This document shows, in pieces, positions 1-8,646 of a stretch of DNA of 47,785 nucleotides. Location: contig JACXVB010000020.1 in the NCBI GenBank assembly GCA_014763615.1, positions 1 to 47,785 of the forward strand, in the 5' to 3' direction. The position numbers were made by a program, and so were the translations under genes. Under the pieces are notes generated by a model. That model was not told the origin of the DNA, searched no databases, and saw nothing but the letters and a program-made list of their open reading frames with translations. The number at the start of each line of letters is the position of its first letter. Position 1 is the first letter of the stretch. This stretch comes from Sphingobacteriales bacterium (GTDB taxonomy: Bacteria > Bacteroidota > Bacteroidia > Sphingobacteriales > Sphingobacteriaceae).

Positions 1-13
1 GTATTGTCAGCCC

Positions 14-66
14 AAACCCTAAAGGAACTTCGTTTCGCTACGCTCAACTTCGTTCCTTTAGGGTTT
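14..66. repeat. 15-bp perfect inverted repeat
   Basis: The left arm AAACCCTAAAGGAAC (14-28) is matched perfectly by its reverse complement at 52-66, with a 23-base spacer that contains CTTCG and TCGCTACGCTC motifs. It lies in the 185 bases downstream of the NAD synthetase gene stop. It could form a long hairpin and serve as a terminator-like or REP-like dispersed element. No long T-run follows either arm, so I do not call it a simple intrinsic terminator. Confidence 0.6.
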
Positions 67-185
67 AAAGCCTGTTGCACTTATTACTTGAACTTACATA
101 AAACTAGTTGTTTAAAATATCTGAATTTTCAGTTTATAGAATTTAAAACTTAATCTAAGAAGTTTCATATTTGTTTAAATGGTAT

Positions 186-1826
186 TTAAGATAAATATTT
201 GCCTACAATTGGCATTCTGCGTCCCATACCAAATGCTTTCGGAGAAACTCTTAAAGTAGGTGGGGTTTGATAACGTTTAAATTCAGCTCGGTTTACCATT
301 TTCAAAACTTTGGCTACTAAATCGGCATCATAACCATCAGCAATAATAGCTTTTGAGCTCTTTTTCATCTCGATATATTCGAACAATATTTTATCCAAAA
401 TATCATAATCAGGCAGAGAGTCTGAATCTTTTTGATCAGGTCGTAATTCTGCAGAAGGTGCTTTTGTGATGGTATTTTGTGGGATAATTTCTTTGTTTCT
501 ATTGATGTATTCTGCCAATTGATAAACCTGTGTTTTATAACAATCGCCGATTACTGAAATTGCTCCGCACATATCTCCGTATAAAGTGCCATAACCTACC
601 GCAGCTTCGCTTTTGTTACTGGTGTTGAGTAAAATATATCCAAATTTATTAGACATCGCCATCAACAAAATTCCGCGAGAACGAGCTTGAATATTTTCTT
701 CGGTAATGTTTGGCGCTAAACCAGAAAACTCTTTGGCTAAAGTTTCATCAAAAGTATCAGCAATATCTTTTATCGGTATAATAGTATGTTTACAGCCAAT
801 ATTTTTCACTAAATCTTCGGCATCTTTGATAGAATGGTCTGATGAATATTTAGATGGCATCAACACCGCCATCACATTTTCTGCACCTAAAGCTTCGCAG
901 GCTAAGGCACAAACTACGGCCGAGTCAATACCGCCAGAAAGACCTAAAACAGCTTGTTTAAATCCAGATTTACGGAAATAATCCTTAATTCCTAAAACCA
1001 AAGCCTGATACACTTGCTCAGTATCTGTTTGTCGGTTAGATTTTTCATTTAAAACGATAGAAGATTTAATTTGCTCCACATCAAAAACTTGAATTTCTTC
1101 TTCAAAATATTTAAATTCTGTGACTAAATCTCCAGCCTTATCAAAAACTAAGGAGCCACCATCAAAAATTAATTCGGTTTGGGCGCCTACATGGTTTACA
1201 TAAAATAGAGGGATTTCATACTTTCTGCAGTTTTGAGAAAGAATAAAGATGCGTTCTTCATCATGATTATAAGCGAATGGGGAAGCTGCGATGTTAATCA
1301 TCAAATCAGGATCTTCTTTCATCAGCTCATCCATTGGGCAAGTTTTGTACAATGGATTATCGCCTAAATTCCAGAGATCTTCACAAATGGTGAGCGCAAT
1401 TTTATAACCTTTAAAATCTATACATTTAAACTCATGGGCAGGCTCAAAGTAGCGATACTCATCAAAAACATCGTAAGTGGGCAGTAAAGATTTTTTGATC
1501 ACTTGTTTGATTTCCCCATCTTCAATAAAAAAAGCTGCGTTATACAGGTTTTTTCCTTCTATAACAGGGTTTACAATCGGTAATCCAATGATACAAGCAA
1601 TACCTTTACTCGCTTTTGCAATTTCTTCGGCTGCAGTTTTACAAAGCTCAATAAACTCTGGATATTCTAAAAAGTCGCGAGGTGGATAGCCAGAAACACA
1701 TAGTTCTGCAAAAACCACCAAATCTGTTTCTTTTGCTTTTTCGGAATTTAATGTCTGGATAATTTTTTGCGTATTGGCTTCGAAGTTACCGATGTGATAG
1801 TTGAGTTGCGCTAAAGCTATTTTCAT
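186..1826 (-). CDS. nadE: Glutamine-dependent NAD+ synthetase
   Basis: This enzyme makes NAD+ from deamido-NAD+, ATP and glutamine-derived ammonia in the cytosol. The 546-residue protein has the two-domain architecture. An N-terminal nitrilase-type glutaminase shows the triad: Glu41 (FAELCVSGYPP), Lys at 111-112 (KKSLLPTYDVFDE) and Cys148 (TICEDLW). The C-terminal synthetase has the SGGIDS P-loop at 297-302. Length is normal for the glutamine-hydrolysing form. The gene follows the beta-barrel gene on the same strand with an 18-base gap, so the two are probably co-transcribed. The call is very secure. Confidence 0.97.
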   Translation of the reverse strand: MKIALAQLNYHIGNFEANTQKIIQTLNSEKAKETDLVVFAELCVSGYPPRDFLEYPEFIELCKTAAEEIAKASKGIACIIGLPIVNPVIEGKNLYNAAFFIEDGEIKQVIKKSLLPTYDVFDEYRYFEPAHEFKCIDFKGYKIALTICEDLWNLGDNPLYKTCPMDELMKEDPDLMINIAASPFAYNHDEERIFILSQNCRKYEIPLFYVNHVGAQTELIFDGGSLVFDKAGDLVTEFKYFEEEIQVFDVEQIKSSIVLNEKSNRQTDTEQVYQALVLGIKDYFRKSGFKQAVLGLSGGIDSAVVCALACEALGAENVMAVLMPSKYSSDHSIKDAEDLVKNIGCKHTIIPIKDIADTFDETLAKEFSGLAPNITEENIQARSRGILLMAMSNKFGYILLNTSNKSEAAVGYGTLYGDMCGAISVIGDCYKTQVYQLAEYINRNKEIIPQNTITKAPSAELRPDQKDSDSLPDYDILDKILFEYIEMKKSSKAIIADGYDADLVAKVLKMVNRAEFKRYQTPPTLRVSPKAFGMGRRMPIVGKYLS

Positions 1827-1844
1827 GAAATGGAGAATATTTGA

Positions 1845-2483
1845 TTAAAAGAAAACGGTCAAATTTAAGCCCAAATATGAACTTTTTAAAGTTCCGCTGC
1901 CACTTTGTATGTCTGTAAAGCCATTATCGTAAGATAAACCTACTGCAATGGAGGTTTTATCACTTAGCAAAAACTCTGCACCGCCTCCAATAATTAAAGA
2001 AGCTCGGTAAAAAGAAATTTGATTGGAGATATTTTGATCAGAAACAGGCGTTCCAAAGCCTTTAATATCCTCTCTGGCTCTCACATTAAAAGCATTTCCT
2101 AAACCAAACTCACCATAAAACTTCATATTGTTACTTTCATTGGTGGTTAATTTCAATTTAGTAGGGATTTCTATGTATTGGAGTTTATAAATATTCTGCT
2201 CCCCGTTGTTGGTAGATGATTCACTTTTAGTTTGTCCGTTGATGGTAGTAAGTTTTAAACCGGTACTAAAAGCGTAATTTGAAGCGAAGTAAAAATCGCC
2301 AACCAAACCGTAGCTAAACCCGGCTCTCAAACCATCAGATTTGATTCCTTGATTATCTGATTTTAACCAGCCAAAATTAGGATGGAGGGTAAGTCCTAAT
2401 TTGAAACCTGGATTGGATTGGTCTTGAGCAAAAAGCAAGGTAGAACAAACTGTAAATAACAAACTAAATAATATCTTTTTCAT
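1845..2483 (-). CDS. Small outer-membrane beta-barrel protein (PorT/OMP_b-brl type)
   Basis: This 212-residue protein has a cleavable signal peptide (MKKILFSLLF...LFAQ, cut near residue 19) and then alternating hydrophobic/polar strands ending in the aromatic residue Phe (LNLTVFF), as expected for an 8-10-stranded barrel. The LQYIEIPTKLKL segment resembles the IEIPLLLK signature seen in Bacteroidota PorT-family barrels. It is divergent from the GldB-like gene (about 33 bases between starts) and just upstream of nadE. Whether it is the true T9SS component PorT or a generic porin-family barrel cannot be decided from this window. Confidence 0.7.
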   Translation of the reverse strand: MKKILFSLLFTVCSTLLFAQDQSNPGFKLGLTLHPNFGWLKSDNQGIKSDGLRAGFSYGLVGDFYFASNYAFSTGLKLTTINGQTKSESSTNNGEQNIYKLQYIEIPTKLKLTTNESNNMKFYGEFGLGNAFNVRAREDIKGFGTPVSDQNISNQISFYRASLIIGGGAEFLLSDKTSIAVGLSYDNGFTDIQSGSGTLKSSYLGLNLTVFF

Positions 2484-2516
2484 AACTTCGGACTAATTAA
2501 AAAATGTTTTTCTGTG

Positions 2517-3566
2517 ATGGATTTTATTAAAATACTGCTCAAAATTACGCTTTTTTTTGTGATCTCTATTTTCTTTGTTAGCTGTCATCAAGATCGTGAA
2601 ATAGATGTAAGCGACATAAAAATTAACCTCCAAATAGAAAGGTTTGACCAAGATTTAGCAAATATTAAACCAAATAATTTGGCTGCTCAACTTCCAAAAT
2701 TAAAGATGAAGTATGGACCTTTTTACGACGACTATTTTCAGAAAATATTGAGTGTAGGCTCTACTCAGGATACGGATTATTATCACATTGTTCGTCAGAT
2801 TATTGAAGGTAAACCTTTTCAAGATTTACAGCATGAAACAGATTCAATTTATCCAAATCTTAATGCAGAGAAGCCTGCTTTAGAGTTAGCATTAAAGCAT
2901 ATCAAGTATGTTTATCCGGAATGGAAAGTGCCTAAATTAATTACCTATATTTCTGGTTTTCAGGTGCAAACACCCATTGGTTCTGGTTATGTTGGGATAG
3001 GTTTAGATATGTTTTTGGGTAAGAATTCTAAATTTTATCCAGCTTTGGTAGAGACAGTACCACGTTATATCAGCAGAAGATTTACACCAGAAAATATGGT
3101 TCCGAGAGTAGTTGAGGTCATTACTCGTGAAGATTTATTTCCAGAATTAGATGCAGATAAAAGTCTTTTGGCTAAAATGATTTATAATGGGAAGTTGATG
3201 TATTTTATGAAGCAAATGCAACCTGATGTACCTGATAGTACTATTATTGGCTACTCTACTAAACAAATGAAATGGGCTCAGCAATTCGAGTCAGATACAT
3301 GGGCTTATTTTTTAGATCAGGATTTATTATTTAATACTGATTATATGAAGATACAGAAATACCTAGCCGAAGCACCATTTACCCCAGGTTTAGGTAGTGA
3401 AAATGATTCGGCTCCCAAATTAGGTGTTTATCTTGGGTGGCAAATTGTGAAACATTACATGGAAGAACATCCGGATGTAACCATAAAGGAGTTAATGCTG
3501 GAGCGTGATGCCCAAAAGTTACTCCAGTTGGCCAAATATCGACCGAGTCAAAAGGAGAATAAATAA
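2517..3566 (+). CDS. gldB: GldB-like gliding motility lipoprotein
   Basis: Likely a GldB-family lipoprotein, needed for gliding/T9SS function in Bacteroidota. The N-terminus is a lipoprotein signal ending in VSCHQ (lipobox Cys about residue 23). The rest matches GldB in style: IERFDQDL near the start, a central TYISGFQ segment and a C-terminal YLGWQIVKHYMEEHP. A GTG lies directly before the ATG at 2517; I choose the ATG. It is followed after 12 bases by the patatin gene on the same strand. The nadE-gldB neighbourhood is also known in other Bacteroidota. GldB's biochemical activity is not established. Confidence 0.82.
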   Translation: MDFIKILLKITLFFVISIFFVSCHQDREIDVSDIKINLQIERFDQDLANIKPNNLAAQLPKLKMKYGPFYDDYFQKILSVGSTQDTDYYHIVRQIIEGKPFQDLQHETDSIYPNLNAEKPALELALKHIKYVYPEWKVPKLITYISGFQVQTPIGSGYVGIGLDMFLGKNSKFYPALVETVPRYISRRFTPENMVPRVVEVITREDLFPELDADKSLLAKMIYNGKLMYFMKQMQPDVPDSTIIGYSTKQMKWAQQFESDTWAYFLDQDLLFNTDYMKIQKYLAEAPFTPGLGSENDSAPKLGVYLGWQIVKHYMEEHPDVTIKELMLERDAQKLLQLAKYRPSQKENK

Positions 3567-3578
3567 AATTATAGATCT

Positions 3579-4358
3579 ATGAAAATTGGAATGGTATTAA
3601 GCGGAGGCGGCATAAGAGGGATAGCACATTTGGGCGTTTTAATGGCTCTTGAGGAAAAAGGAATTAAGATTTCTCTCATTTCAGGAACTAGTGCAGGAGC
3701 CATTGCTGGTGCGCTTTATGCAAATGGGGTAGAGCCTTATGATGCGTTGAAGATTTTTCAAGAGAATAATTTACTTAAATTCATCAGACCAGCATTTAAC
3801 AAGCCCGCACTATTAAATTTTGAAAGTGCATCCAAATTACTAAAGGCTTACATCCCGCATGATTCTTTCGAAAAATTAAAAATCCCCTTAATTATTACCT
3901 CGACGGATTTTATGGAAGGTAAATTGGTGTATTTTTCTACGGGAGATCTCATTAGAAAAGTTTTAGCTTCTAGCTGTATTCCCGGAGTATTCAGCCCAAT
4001 TGAAATAGAAGGAAAGTGGTATGTTGATGGTGGTGTACTTAATAATTTCCCAATAGAACCATTAGTTGATACTTGTGATTTTATAATTGGATCTTCTTGC
4101 AATCATTTGCCTGTGGTTAAGCAGTTCAAGAACATGAAACAAGTAATTGAAAGAGCAGCAATCTTATCTGTTAATCATGATATGGAAGAAAAGCGAAAAT
4201 GGGTGGATGTGATGGTTGAACCATTCGGTTTAGGAGAAACAAGTATTTTTGACATCAAAAAAGCAGAAGAGATATATTGGAGAGCTCATGAGGATGCACT
4301 CAGTCAAATCAAAAATATTCAAGAGAAAATAGATACAAATAAAAAGGTTTCATCTTAA
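3579..4358 (+). CDS. Patatin-like phospholipase (RssA type)
   Basis: A 259-residue predicted serine lipid acyl hydrolase. It has the oxyanion motif GGGIRG (9-14), the nucleophile elbow GTSAG with Ser38, and the catalytic Asp150 in VDGG, so the Ser/Asp dyad is complete. There is no signal peptide, so it probably acts in the cytoplasm or at the inner face of the membrane. Its size matches the compact bacterial RssA/YlbK subgroup rather than secreted patatins. It sits 12 bases behind the gldB-like gene and is probably in the same transcript, ended by the hairpin at its stop codon. The physiological substrate is unknown. Confidence 0.9.
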   Translation: MKIGMVLSGGGIRGIAHLGVLMALEEKGIKISLISGTSAGAIAGALYANGVEPYDALKIFQENNLLKFIRPAFNKPALLNFESASKLLKAYIPHDSFEKLKIPLIITSTDFMEGKLVYFSTGDLIRKVLASSCIPGVFSPIEIEGKWYVDGGVLNNFPIEPLVDTCDFIIGSSCNHLPVVKQFKNMKQVIERAAILSVNHDMEEKRKWVDVMVEPFGLGETSIFDIKKAEEIYWRAHEDALSQIKNIQEKIDTNKKVSS

Positions 4359-4375
4359 CCATGAAGCCTTTTTTA
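4341..4375 (+). terminator. Intrinsic terminator overlapping the patatin stop
   Basis: A 13-base arm AAAAAGGTTTCAT (4341-4353) pairs with ATGAAGCCTTTTT (4361-4373) and runs into a T-rich tail. The stem overlaps the patatin stop codon. The A-rich 5' side could also make it work for the convergent small gene on the minus strand. Confidence 0.75.
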
Positions 4376-4397
4376 TAATATGAAGGAAACTAAATTC

Positions 4398-4583
4398 TTA
4401 GTCTTTTAAAATTTTTAAAACACCACTAATTGCAATAGCCGCACCTATAATGGTAAGAATCCATCCTAGAACATCAATAGTCATGGAATGATAAACAAAC
4501 TGTTTAACATAAATACCAAATAGACCAATGAATACACCGATAATAATGATTTTGTAATGAGCGGGATTGTTTGCGTTTACCAT
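4398..4583 (-). CDS. Small two-helix membrane protein
   Basis: A 61-residue hypothetical protein with two hydrophobic segments (about 11-29 and 35-58) joined by a short polar turn (HSMTID), ending in KILKD. Such tiny double-helix proteins are common in Bacteroidota and have no assigned role. It has its own upstream gap and faces the patatin gene convergently. I do not recognise a named family. Coding is supported by its clean membrane pattern and a proper ATG start. Confidence 0.6.
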   Translation of the reverse strand: MVNANNPAHYKIIIIGVFIGLFGIYVKQFVYHSMTIDVLGWILTIIGAAIAISGVLKILKD

Positions 4584-4712
4584 ATTGATTTATGTCTTTT
4601 ACGATACAAAAATAATACTATTGTTTAAATAAGTGGTATCAATTCTTAAAAAAGCAAGATATAATTAAGAATCATGTATCAACTACTGATATAAAGTCGT
4701 ACTAGGTACTGT

Positions 4713-5198
4713 ATGATATTCAAATGGAAATTACTATTGATTACGGTTTTTGGCTTTATAGTTTTAGATAGTTGCAAAACTGACAATAAATCGCTAAACA
4801 GCATTTGTCCATCTTCTGCGATAGCTTCATGTGCGGTTCCTCAACAGTTTTTCAAGATAAAGTTTATTGATAGGGATCAACTTACTGATTTGTTATTTGG
4901 GGCTAAGGCTAAATACCATTTAGAGGATTTAAAAATATATAGCACTCGTTACGCAAAGGATATAAGTTTTAGTTTGGATAGTACCGAACAAAATCAGAAA
5001 TACATTATGTTTAGTACAAAGGGAACAGATCAGTTTATCATCAAATTAGCTGATGAACCTAAAGACAATTTATTAGTTGAAACTAAATATAATGATGATT
5101 CTTGTTGTGGGCAGTTAAACATTACACAGTTAACCCTTAATAACTCGAAAATTGCTTTCACAAATCATTCTCCAACAGTTATTATATTAAAGAAATAA
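4713..5198 (+). CDS. Hypothetical lipoprotein
   Basis: A 161-residue protein with a lipoprotein-type signal peptide ending in VLDSCKT (lipidation Cys at residue 21). The mature part has several Cys residues (NSICPSSAIASC, DDSCCGQL), suggesting disulfides or metal binding, and a predicted beta-rich fold. It stands alone: convergent with atpG and followed by a strong terminator. I recognise no family. Signal and terminator support a real gene. Confidence 0.6.
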   Translation: MIFKWKLLLITVFGFIVLDSCKTDNKSLNSICPSSAIASCAVPQQFFKIKFIDRDQLTDLLFGAKAKYHLEDLKIYSTRYAKDISFSLDSTEQNQKYIMFSTKGTDQFIIKLADEPKDNLLVETKYNDDSCCGQLNITQLTLNNSKIAFTNHSPTVIILKK

Positions 5199-5223
5199 TT
5201 AACCTTTACAATTAATACCTTGA

Positions 5224-5256
5224 GCGTTCGTCATTGAAATGACGGACGTTTTTTTT
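5224..5256 (+). terminator. Intrinsic terminator after the hypothetical lipoprotein
   Basis: The arm GCGTTCGTCAT pairs with ATGACGGACGT across a TGAA tetraloop, with wobble pairs, followed by an eight-T run. It lies 26 bases after the lipoprotein stop on the plus strand. Confidence 0.85.
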
Positions 5257-5276
5257 GAAAAAGCATCATCAAAAAT

Positions 5277-5312
5277 AAAGCCCTCACCTAATAAAAAGTG
5301 AAGGCTCTTTCC
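5277..5312 (-). terminator. Terminator of the ATP synthase operon
   Basis: On the minus strand, downstream of the atpG stop, AAAGAGCCTTCAC pairs imperfectly with GTGAGGGCTTT and is followed by a T-rich stretch. This fits the end of the long minus-strand atp transcript. Confidence 0.65.
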
Positions 5313-5328
5313 TTTGTTTAAAATGTTT

Positions 5329-6213
5329 TTATCCGTTTGATAATGCAGCAGCACCACTCACAATTTCAGAAAGTTCTGTAGTAATAGCCGCTTGGCGAGC
5401 TTGGTTATAAGCTAATCTCAATTTTTTTAATAAATCGCCTGCGTTATCTGTTGCCTTATCCATCGCTGTCATTCTTGCACCATGCTCAGAAGCATGTGAA
5501 TCTAATACTGCTTTATAAAGTTGGATTTTAATATTTTTAGGAATCAGTTCTTCCACAATTTGAACTTGGGACGGTTCTAAAATATAATCTGTTTGATGAC
5601 TAGAAACGGTTTCTTTTTTATCCGCTTTAGGAACAGGTAATAATTGCTCAGTAGTTAAAATTTGAACCGCCGCATTTCTGAATTGATTATAAACAACCTC
5701 CACTTTATCATATTTACCTTCTACAAAGCCTTGCATGATAGCTTCAGTAATTTCAGATACTTGCTCAAAGTTTAAATTGCTGTACACTTCGTTGTTGTTT
5801 CCGATTACTTTATACTTACGTTTTTCGTAATAATCTTGAGCTTTTTTACCAATAGCTACAATGTGTAGATTCCCACTTTTTTGAAAAGCGCTATATTTTT
5901 CAGCAATTAGTTGATTAGCAGTTTTGATGGCATTGGTATTAAAAGCACCTGCTAAACCACGGTTTGAAGTAACCACTACAATCAGCACATTTCTAACTTC
6001 ACGTTCTTGAGTGTAAATAGAAACTCCTTCTTCTAAACTTGCGGATAGATTAGCTAAAATCTCTTTCAGTTTATTAGCATAAGGCCGTAATTGAATAATG
6101 GCGTTGGTTGCCCTTTTTAATTTTGCAGCCGAAACCATTTTCATCGCTTTGGTAATTTGTTGTGTAGAACTTACCGATGAAATCCTGTTTCTTACTTCTT
6201 TTAAATTTGCCAT
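5329..6213 (-). CDS. atpG: ATP synthase F1 gamma subunit
   Basis: The central rotor shaft of F1, coupling rotation of the c-ring to catalysis. The 294-residue protein shows the N-terminal helix (MANLKEVRNRISSV, then QQITKAMKMVSAAKL) and the C-terminal signature (ASEHGARMTAMDKATDNA, then YNQARQAAITTELSEIVSGAAAL) that form the coiled coil inside the alpha3beta3 head. It is the last gene of the operon. A 102-base gap with a strong inverted repeat separates it from atpA. Beta and epsilon (atpD, atpC) do not follow; they must be elsewhere, as is usual in this phylum. Confidence 0.98.
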   Translation of the reverse strand: MANLKEVRNRISSVSSTQQITKAMKMVSAAKLKRATNAIIQLRPYANKLKEILANLSASLEEGVSIYTQEREVRNVLIVVVTSNRGLAGAFNTNAIKTANQLIAEKYSAFQKSGNLHIVAIGKKAQDYYEKRKYKVIGNNNEVYSNLNFEQVSEITEAIMQGFVEGKYDKVEVVYNQFRNAAVQILTTEQLLPVPKADKKETVSSHQTDYILEPSQVQIVEELIPKNIKIQLYKAVLDSHASEHGARMTAMDKATDNAGDLLKKLRLAYNQARQAAITTELSEIVSGAAALSNG

Positions 6214-6235
6214 TCTTGTTTAGTATCTAGTAGTG

Positions 6236-6281
6236 AGTATCAAGTATCGAGACCATAAACAGTGTCTTGATACTTGATACT
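6236..6281. repeat. 18-bp inverted repeat between atpA and atpG
   Basis: The arm at 6236-6253 (AGTATCAAGTATCGAGAC) is matched by its reverse complement at 6264-6281 with one difference, leaving a 10-base loop. It sits in the 102-base atpA-atpG gap and would form a long AT-rich hairpin in the atp mRNA. Similar TATCAAG/CTTGATA words continue on both sides. It has no T-run and lies inside an operon, so it is more likely a dispersed repeat or RNA-processing/stability element than a terminator. Confidence 0.7.
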
Positions 6282-6315
6282 AATATCTTGCTACTATTAT
6301 AAATCTTGCTACTTA

Positions 6316-7890
6316 TTAATATTTTCCTGAAATTTCTTTCGCTACAGTTTCTAATACATTAGTTAGGCTGTCATCAAATTTACCAGCTTTTAATGCGGCT
6401 AAAACTTCTGGATGACGTTGCTCTAACTGCGTAGTATATTCTGCTTCAAATTCCCTGATTTTATTCACAGGTACATTTCTCATCAAGTTTTTAACCCCTG
6501 CATAAATAATAGCTACTTGTTTTTCAACCGTAACTGGCGAGAATTGTCCTTGCTTTAAAATTTCAACGTTTCTAGCACCTTTATCTAAAACCAGCTTAGT
6601 AGAAGCATCTAAATCAGAACCAAATTTAGAGAAAGCCTCTAATTCACGATATTGAGCTTGGTCTAACTTTAATGTTCCAGCAACTTTCTTCATTGATTTA
6701 ATTTGAGCATTACCACCCACACGAGACACCGAAATACCTACGTTAATAGCTGGACGAACACCTGCATTAAATAAATTAGATTCTAGGAATATCTGACCAT
6801 CAGTAATAGAAATTACGTTGGTTGGGATATAAGCAGAAACGTCACCAGCCTGAGTTTCAATAATTGGGAGTGCGGTTAAAGAACCACCACCTTTTACAAT
6901 ACCTCTAATCGATTCTGGTAAATCGTTCATTTGTTGAGCAATAGAATCATTAGAATTGATTTTTGCAGCTCTTTCTAATAAACGACTATGTAAATAGAAT
7001 ACGTCACCCGGATAAGCTTCACGACCTGGAGGGCGCTTTAATAATAACGAAACCTCGCGATAAGCTACAGCTTGTTTAGATAAATCATCATAAATAATTA
7101 AAGCGGGTCTTCCTGTATCACGGAAAAACTCACCTATCGCAGCACCGGCAAATGGAGCGTAGAACTGCATCGGAGCAGGGTCAGCAGCAGTTGCCGCAAC
7201 AACAACAGTGTAAGCCATAGCACCTTTTTCATCTAAAGCTTTAACAACGTTAGCTACGGTACTCGCTTTTTGTCCAATCGCAACATATATACAAAATACA
7301 GGTTGTCCTGCATCATAAAATTCTTTTTGATTGATGATAGTATCAATACAAACCGCTGATTTACCAGTTTGGCGGTCACCAATGACTAACTCACGCTGAC
7401 CACGACCTATTGGAATCATGGCGTCGATAGCTTTGATACCTGTTTGCAAGGGCTCGGTTACTGGTTGACGATAAATAACTCCAGGAGCTTTGCGCTCCAA
7501 AGGCATTTCATAAGTTTGACCAGCAATTGGTCCTTTACCATCAATTGGAGTTCCTAAAGTGTTTACCACACGACCTAACATGCCTTCACCAACATTAATA
7601 GAAGCAATACGTTTGGTACGTTTTATGGTGTCTCCTTCTTTAATTTCGTCAGATTGGCCTAATAAAACCACTCCAACGTTATCCTCTTCTAAGTTTAATA
7701 CGATACCTTGTAAACCGCTTTCAAACTCTACCAATTCTCCGGCTTGTACTTGTGTTAAACCATAAACACGAGCGATACCGTCACCTACTTGAAGTACCGT
7801 ACCTACTTCTTCTAATTCAGTTTCTGACTTAAAGCCTGACAATTGTTGACGTAAAATTGCCGATACTTCATCTGGTCTTACTTCTACCAT
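6316..7890 (-). CDS. atpA: ATP synthase F1 alpha subunit
   Basis: The non-catalytic nucleotide-binding subunit of F1. The 524-residue protein has the Walker A loop GDRQTGKSA near residue 170, a Walker-B-like [11 protein letters not shown], the [21 protein letters not shown] segment and the arginine-finger region [10 protein letters not shown]. Length is typical. It is transcribed after atpH and before atpG; both flanking gaps carry repeat sequence. The start [16 protein letters not shown] is standard for Bacteroidota. Confidence 0.98.
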   Translation of the reverse strand: MVEVRPDEVSAILRQQLSGFKSETELEEVGTVLQVGDGIARVYGLTQVQAGELVEFESGLQGIVLNLEEDNVGVVLLGQSDEIKEGDTIKRTKRIASINVGEGMLGRVVNTLGTPIDGKGPIAGQTYEMPLERKAPGVIYRQPVTEPLQTGIKAIDAMIPIGRGQRELVIGDRQTGKSAVCIDTIINQKEFYDAGQPVFCIYVAIGQKASTVANVVKALDEKGAMAYTVVVAATAADPAPMQFYAPFAGAAIGEFFRDTGRPALIIYDDLSKQAVAYREVSLLLKRPPGREAYPGDVFYLHSRLLERAAKINSNDSIAQQMNDLPESIRGIVKGGGSLTALPIIETQAGDVSAYIPTNVISITDGQIFLESNLFNAGVRPAINVGISVSRVGGNAQIKSMKKVAGTLKLDQAQYRELEAFSKFGSDLDASTKLVLDKGARNVEILKQGQFSPVTVEKQVAIIYAGVKNLMRNVPVNKIREFEAEYTTQLEQRHPEVLAALKAGKFDDSLTNVLETVAKEISGKY

Positions 7891-7958
7891 CTTTTTTTAT
7901 TTAAGATTTTTATTTTTTGAAAAACTAATTTCTGTACTTCTTTTGTTCCACCTGTCCT

Positions 7959-8015
7959 GCTATCCATTTATACTGCTCAAGGCGTTAGCCAAAAGGCCGG
8001 TATTCATTTCTATCA
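7959..8015 (-). repeat. Dispersed intergenic repeat, copy A (atpH-atpA gap)
   Basis: Read on the minus strand, this 57-base stretch aligns without gaps to 31545-31601 on the plus strand, with 40 of 57 bases identical by my count. Shared cores are ATACCGGC, TGGCTAA, GTAT and a final GGA-AGC. It lies in the 135-base gap between atpH and atpA. Complementary words (GGC/GCC, ATAC/GTAT) suggest folding in RNA. I read it as one member of a short interspersed repeat family. Confidence 0.6.
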
Positions 8016-8025
8016 GGTTTATAAT

Positions 8026-8574
8026 TTAAGCAATCACCTTTTGAGAAAAATCTTTTTTCAATCTTCCCAAACTACTAGCAATACTACTGTCAAATTGTTT
8101 GTCTCCAACCGTTAAAACAAAACCACCAATTAGTTTAGAATCAACAGTTTCGTTTAAAATTACTTCTCCGCCAGTAACTGCTTTTATTTTACTTATTATT
8201 TCTTTTCTTGCGGTATCTGTTAAAGTAGCGGCAGAAGTAACATAAGCTGTTACGATGTTTTTGTGCTGATTATACTCGTTAAGAAACTCTTTAGCAACAC
8301 CATAAATAATTTCAGCCCTACCTTTATCCACTACAATTTTTAAGAACGCTGAGGTTACTTTGTGAATTTTTTCACCGAAAATTGCTTTGAGAATAGCGTT
8401 TTTCTTATCCAAAGGAATGATTGGATTTTTTACCACTGCCCTCAATTCTGAGTTTGCCTTCATGGTATCGGCAAAAAGCTGCATATCACCTTTAATTTCT
8501 TCTAAAGCATTTTGCTCTAAAGCTAAATCAATGAGTGACTTTGCGTACCTGGTGGCTACTTTTATTTCTGACAT
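8026..8574 (-). CDS. atpH: ATP synthase F1 delta subunit
   Basis: The delta (OSCP-like) subunit ties the peripheral stalk to the top of the alpha3beta3 head. The 182-residue protein has the usual helical N-terminal domain (VATRYAKSLIDLALEQN) and a C-terminal region with the signature VDSKLIGGFVLTVGDKQFDSSI. Length is normal. It follows atpF, from which it is separated by 72 bases of self-complementary simple sequence. Confidence 0.96.
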   Translation of the reverse strand: MSEIKVATRYAKSLIDLALEQNALEEIKGDMQLFADTMKANSELRAVVKNPIIPLDKKNAILKAIFGEKIHKVTSAFLKIVVDKGRAEIIYGVAKEFLNEYNQHKNIVTAYVTSAATLTDTARKEIISKIKAVTGGEVILNETVDSKLIGGFVLTVGDKQFDSSIASSLGRLKKDFSQKVIA

Positions 8575-8587
8575 ATCTGTAGAGTTG

Positions 8588-8632
8588 AAAGTTAAAGGTT
8601 TAAAGTTTAAGCTAACTTTAACTTTTAACTTT
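8588..8632. repeat. Self-complementary AAAGTTAA-type simple repeat between atpF and atpH
   Basis: The gap is built from AAAGTT/AACTTT words. The stretch at 8588-8607 is nearly complementary to 8614-8632, so an AT-only hairpin is possible. The same AAGTAAAAAG/AAGTTAAAAG vocabulary recurs at 31627-31655, 32879-32890 and 41794-41819. Confidence 0.5.
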
Positions 8633-8646
8633 ATACTTTTAACTTC

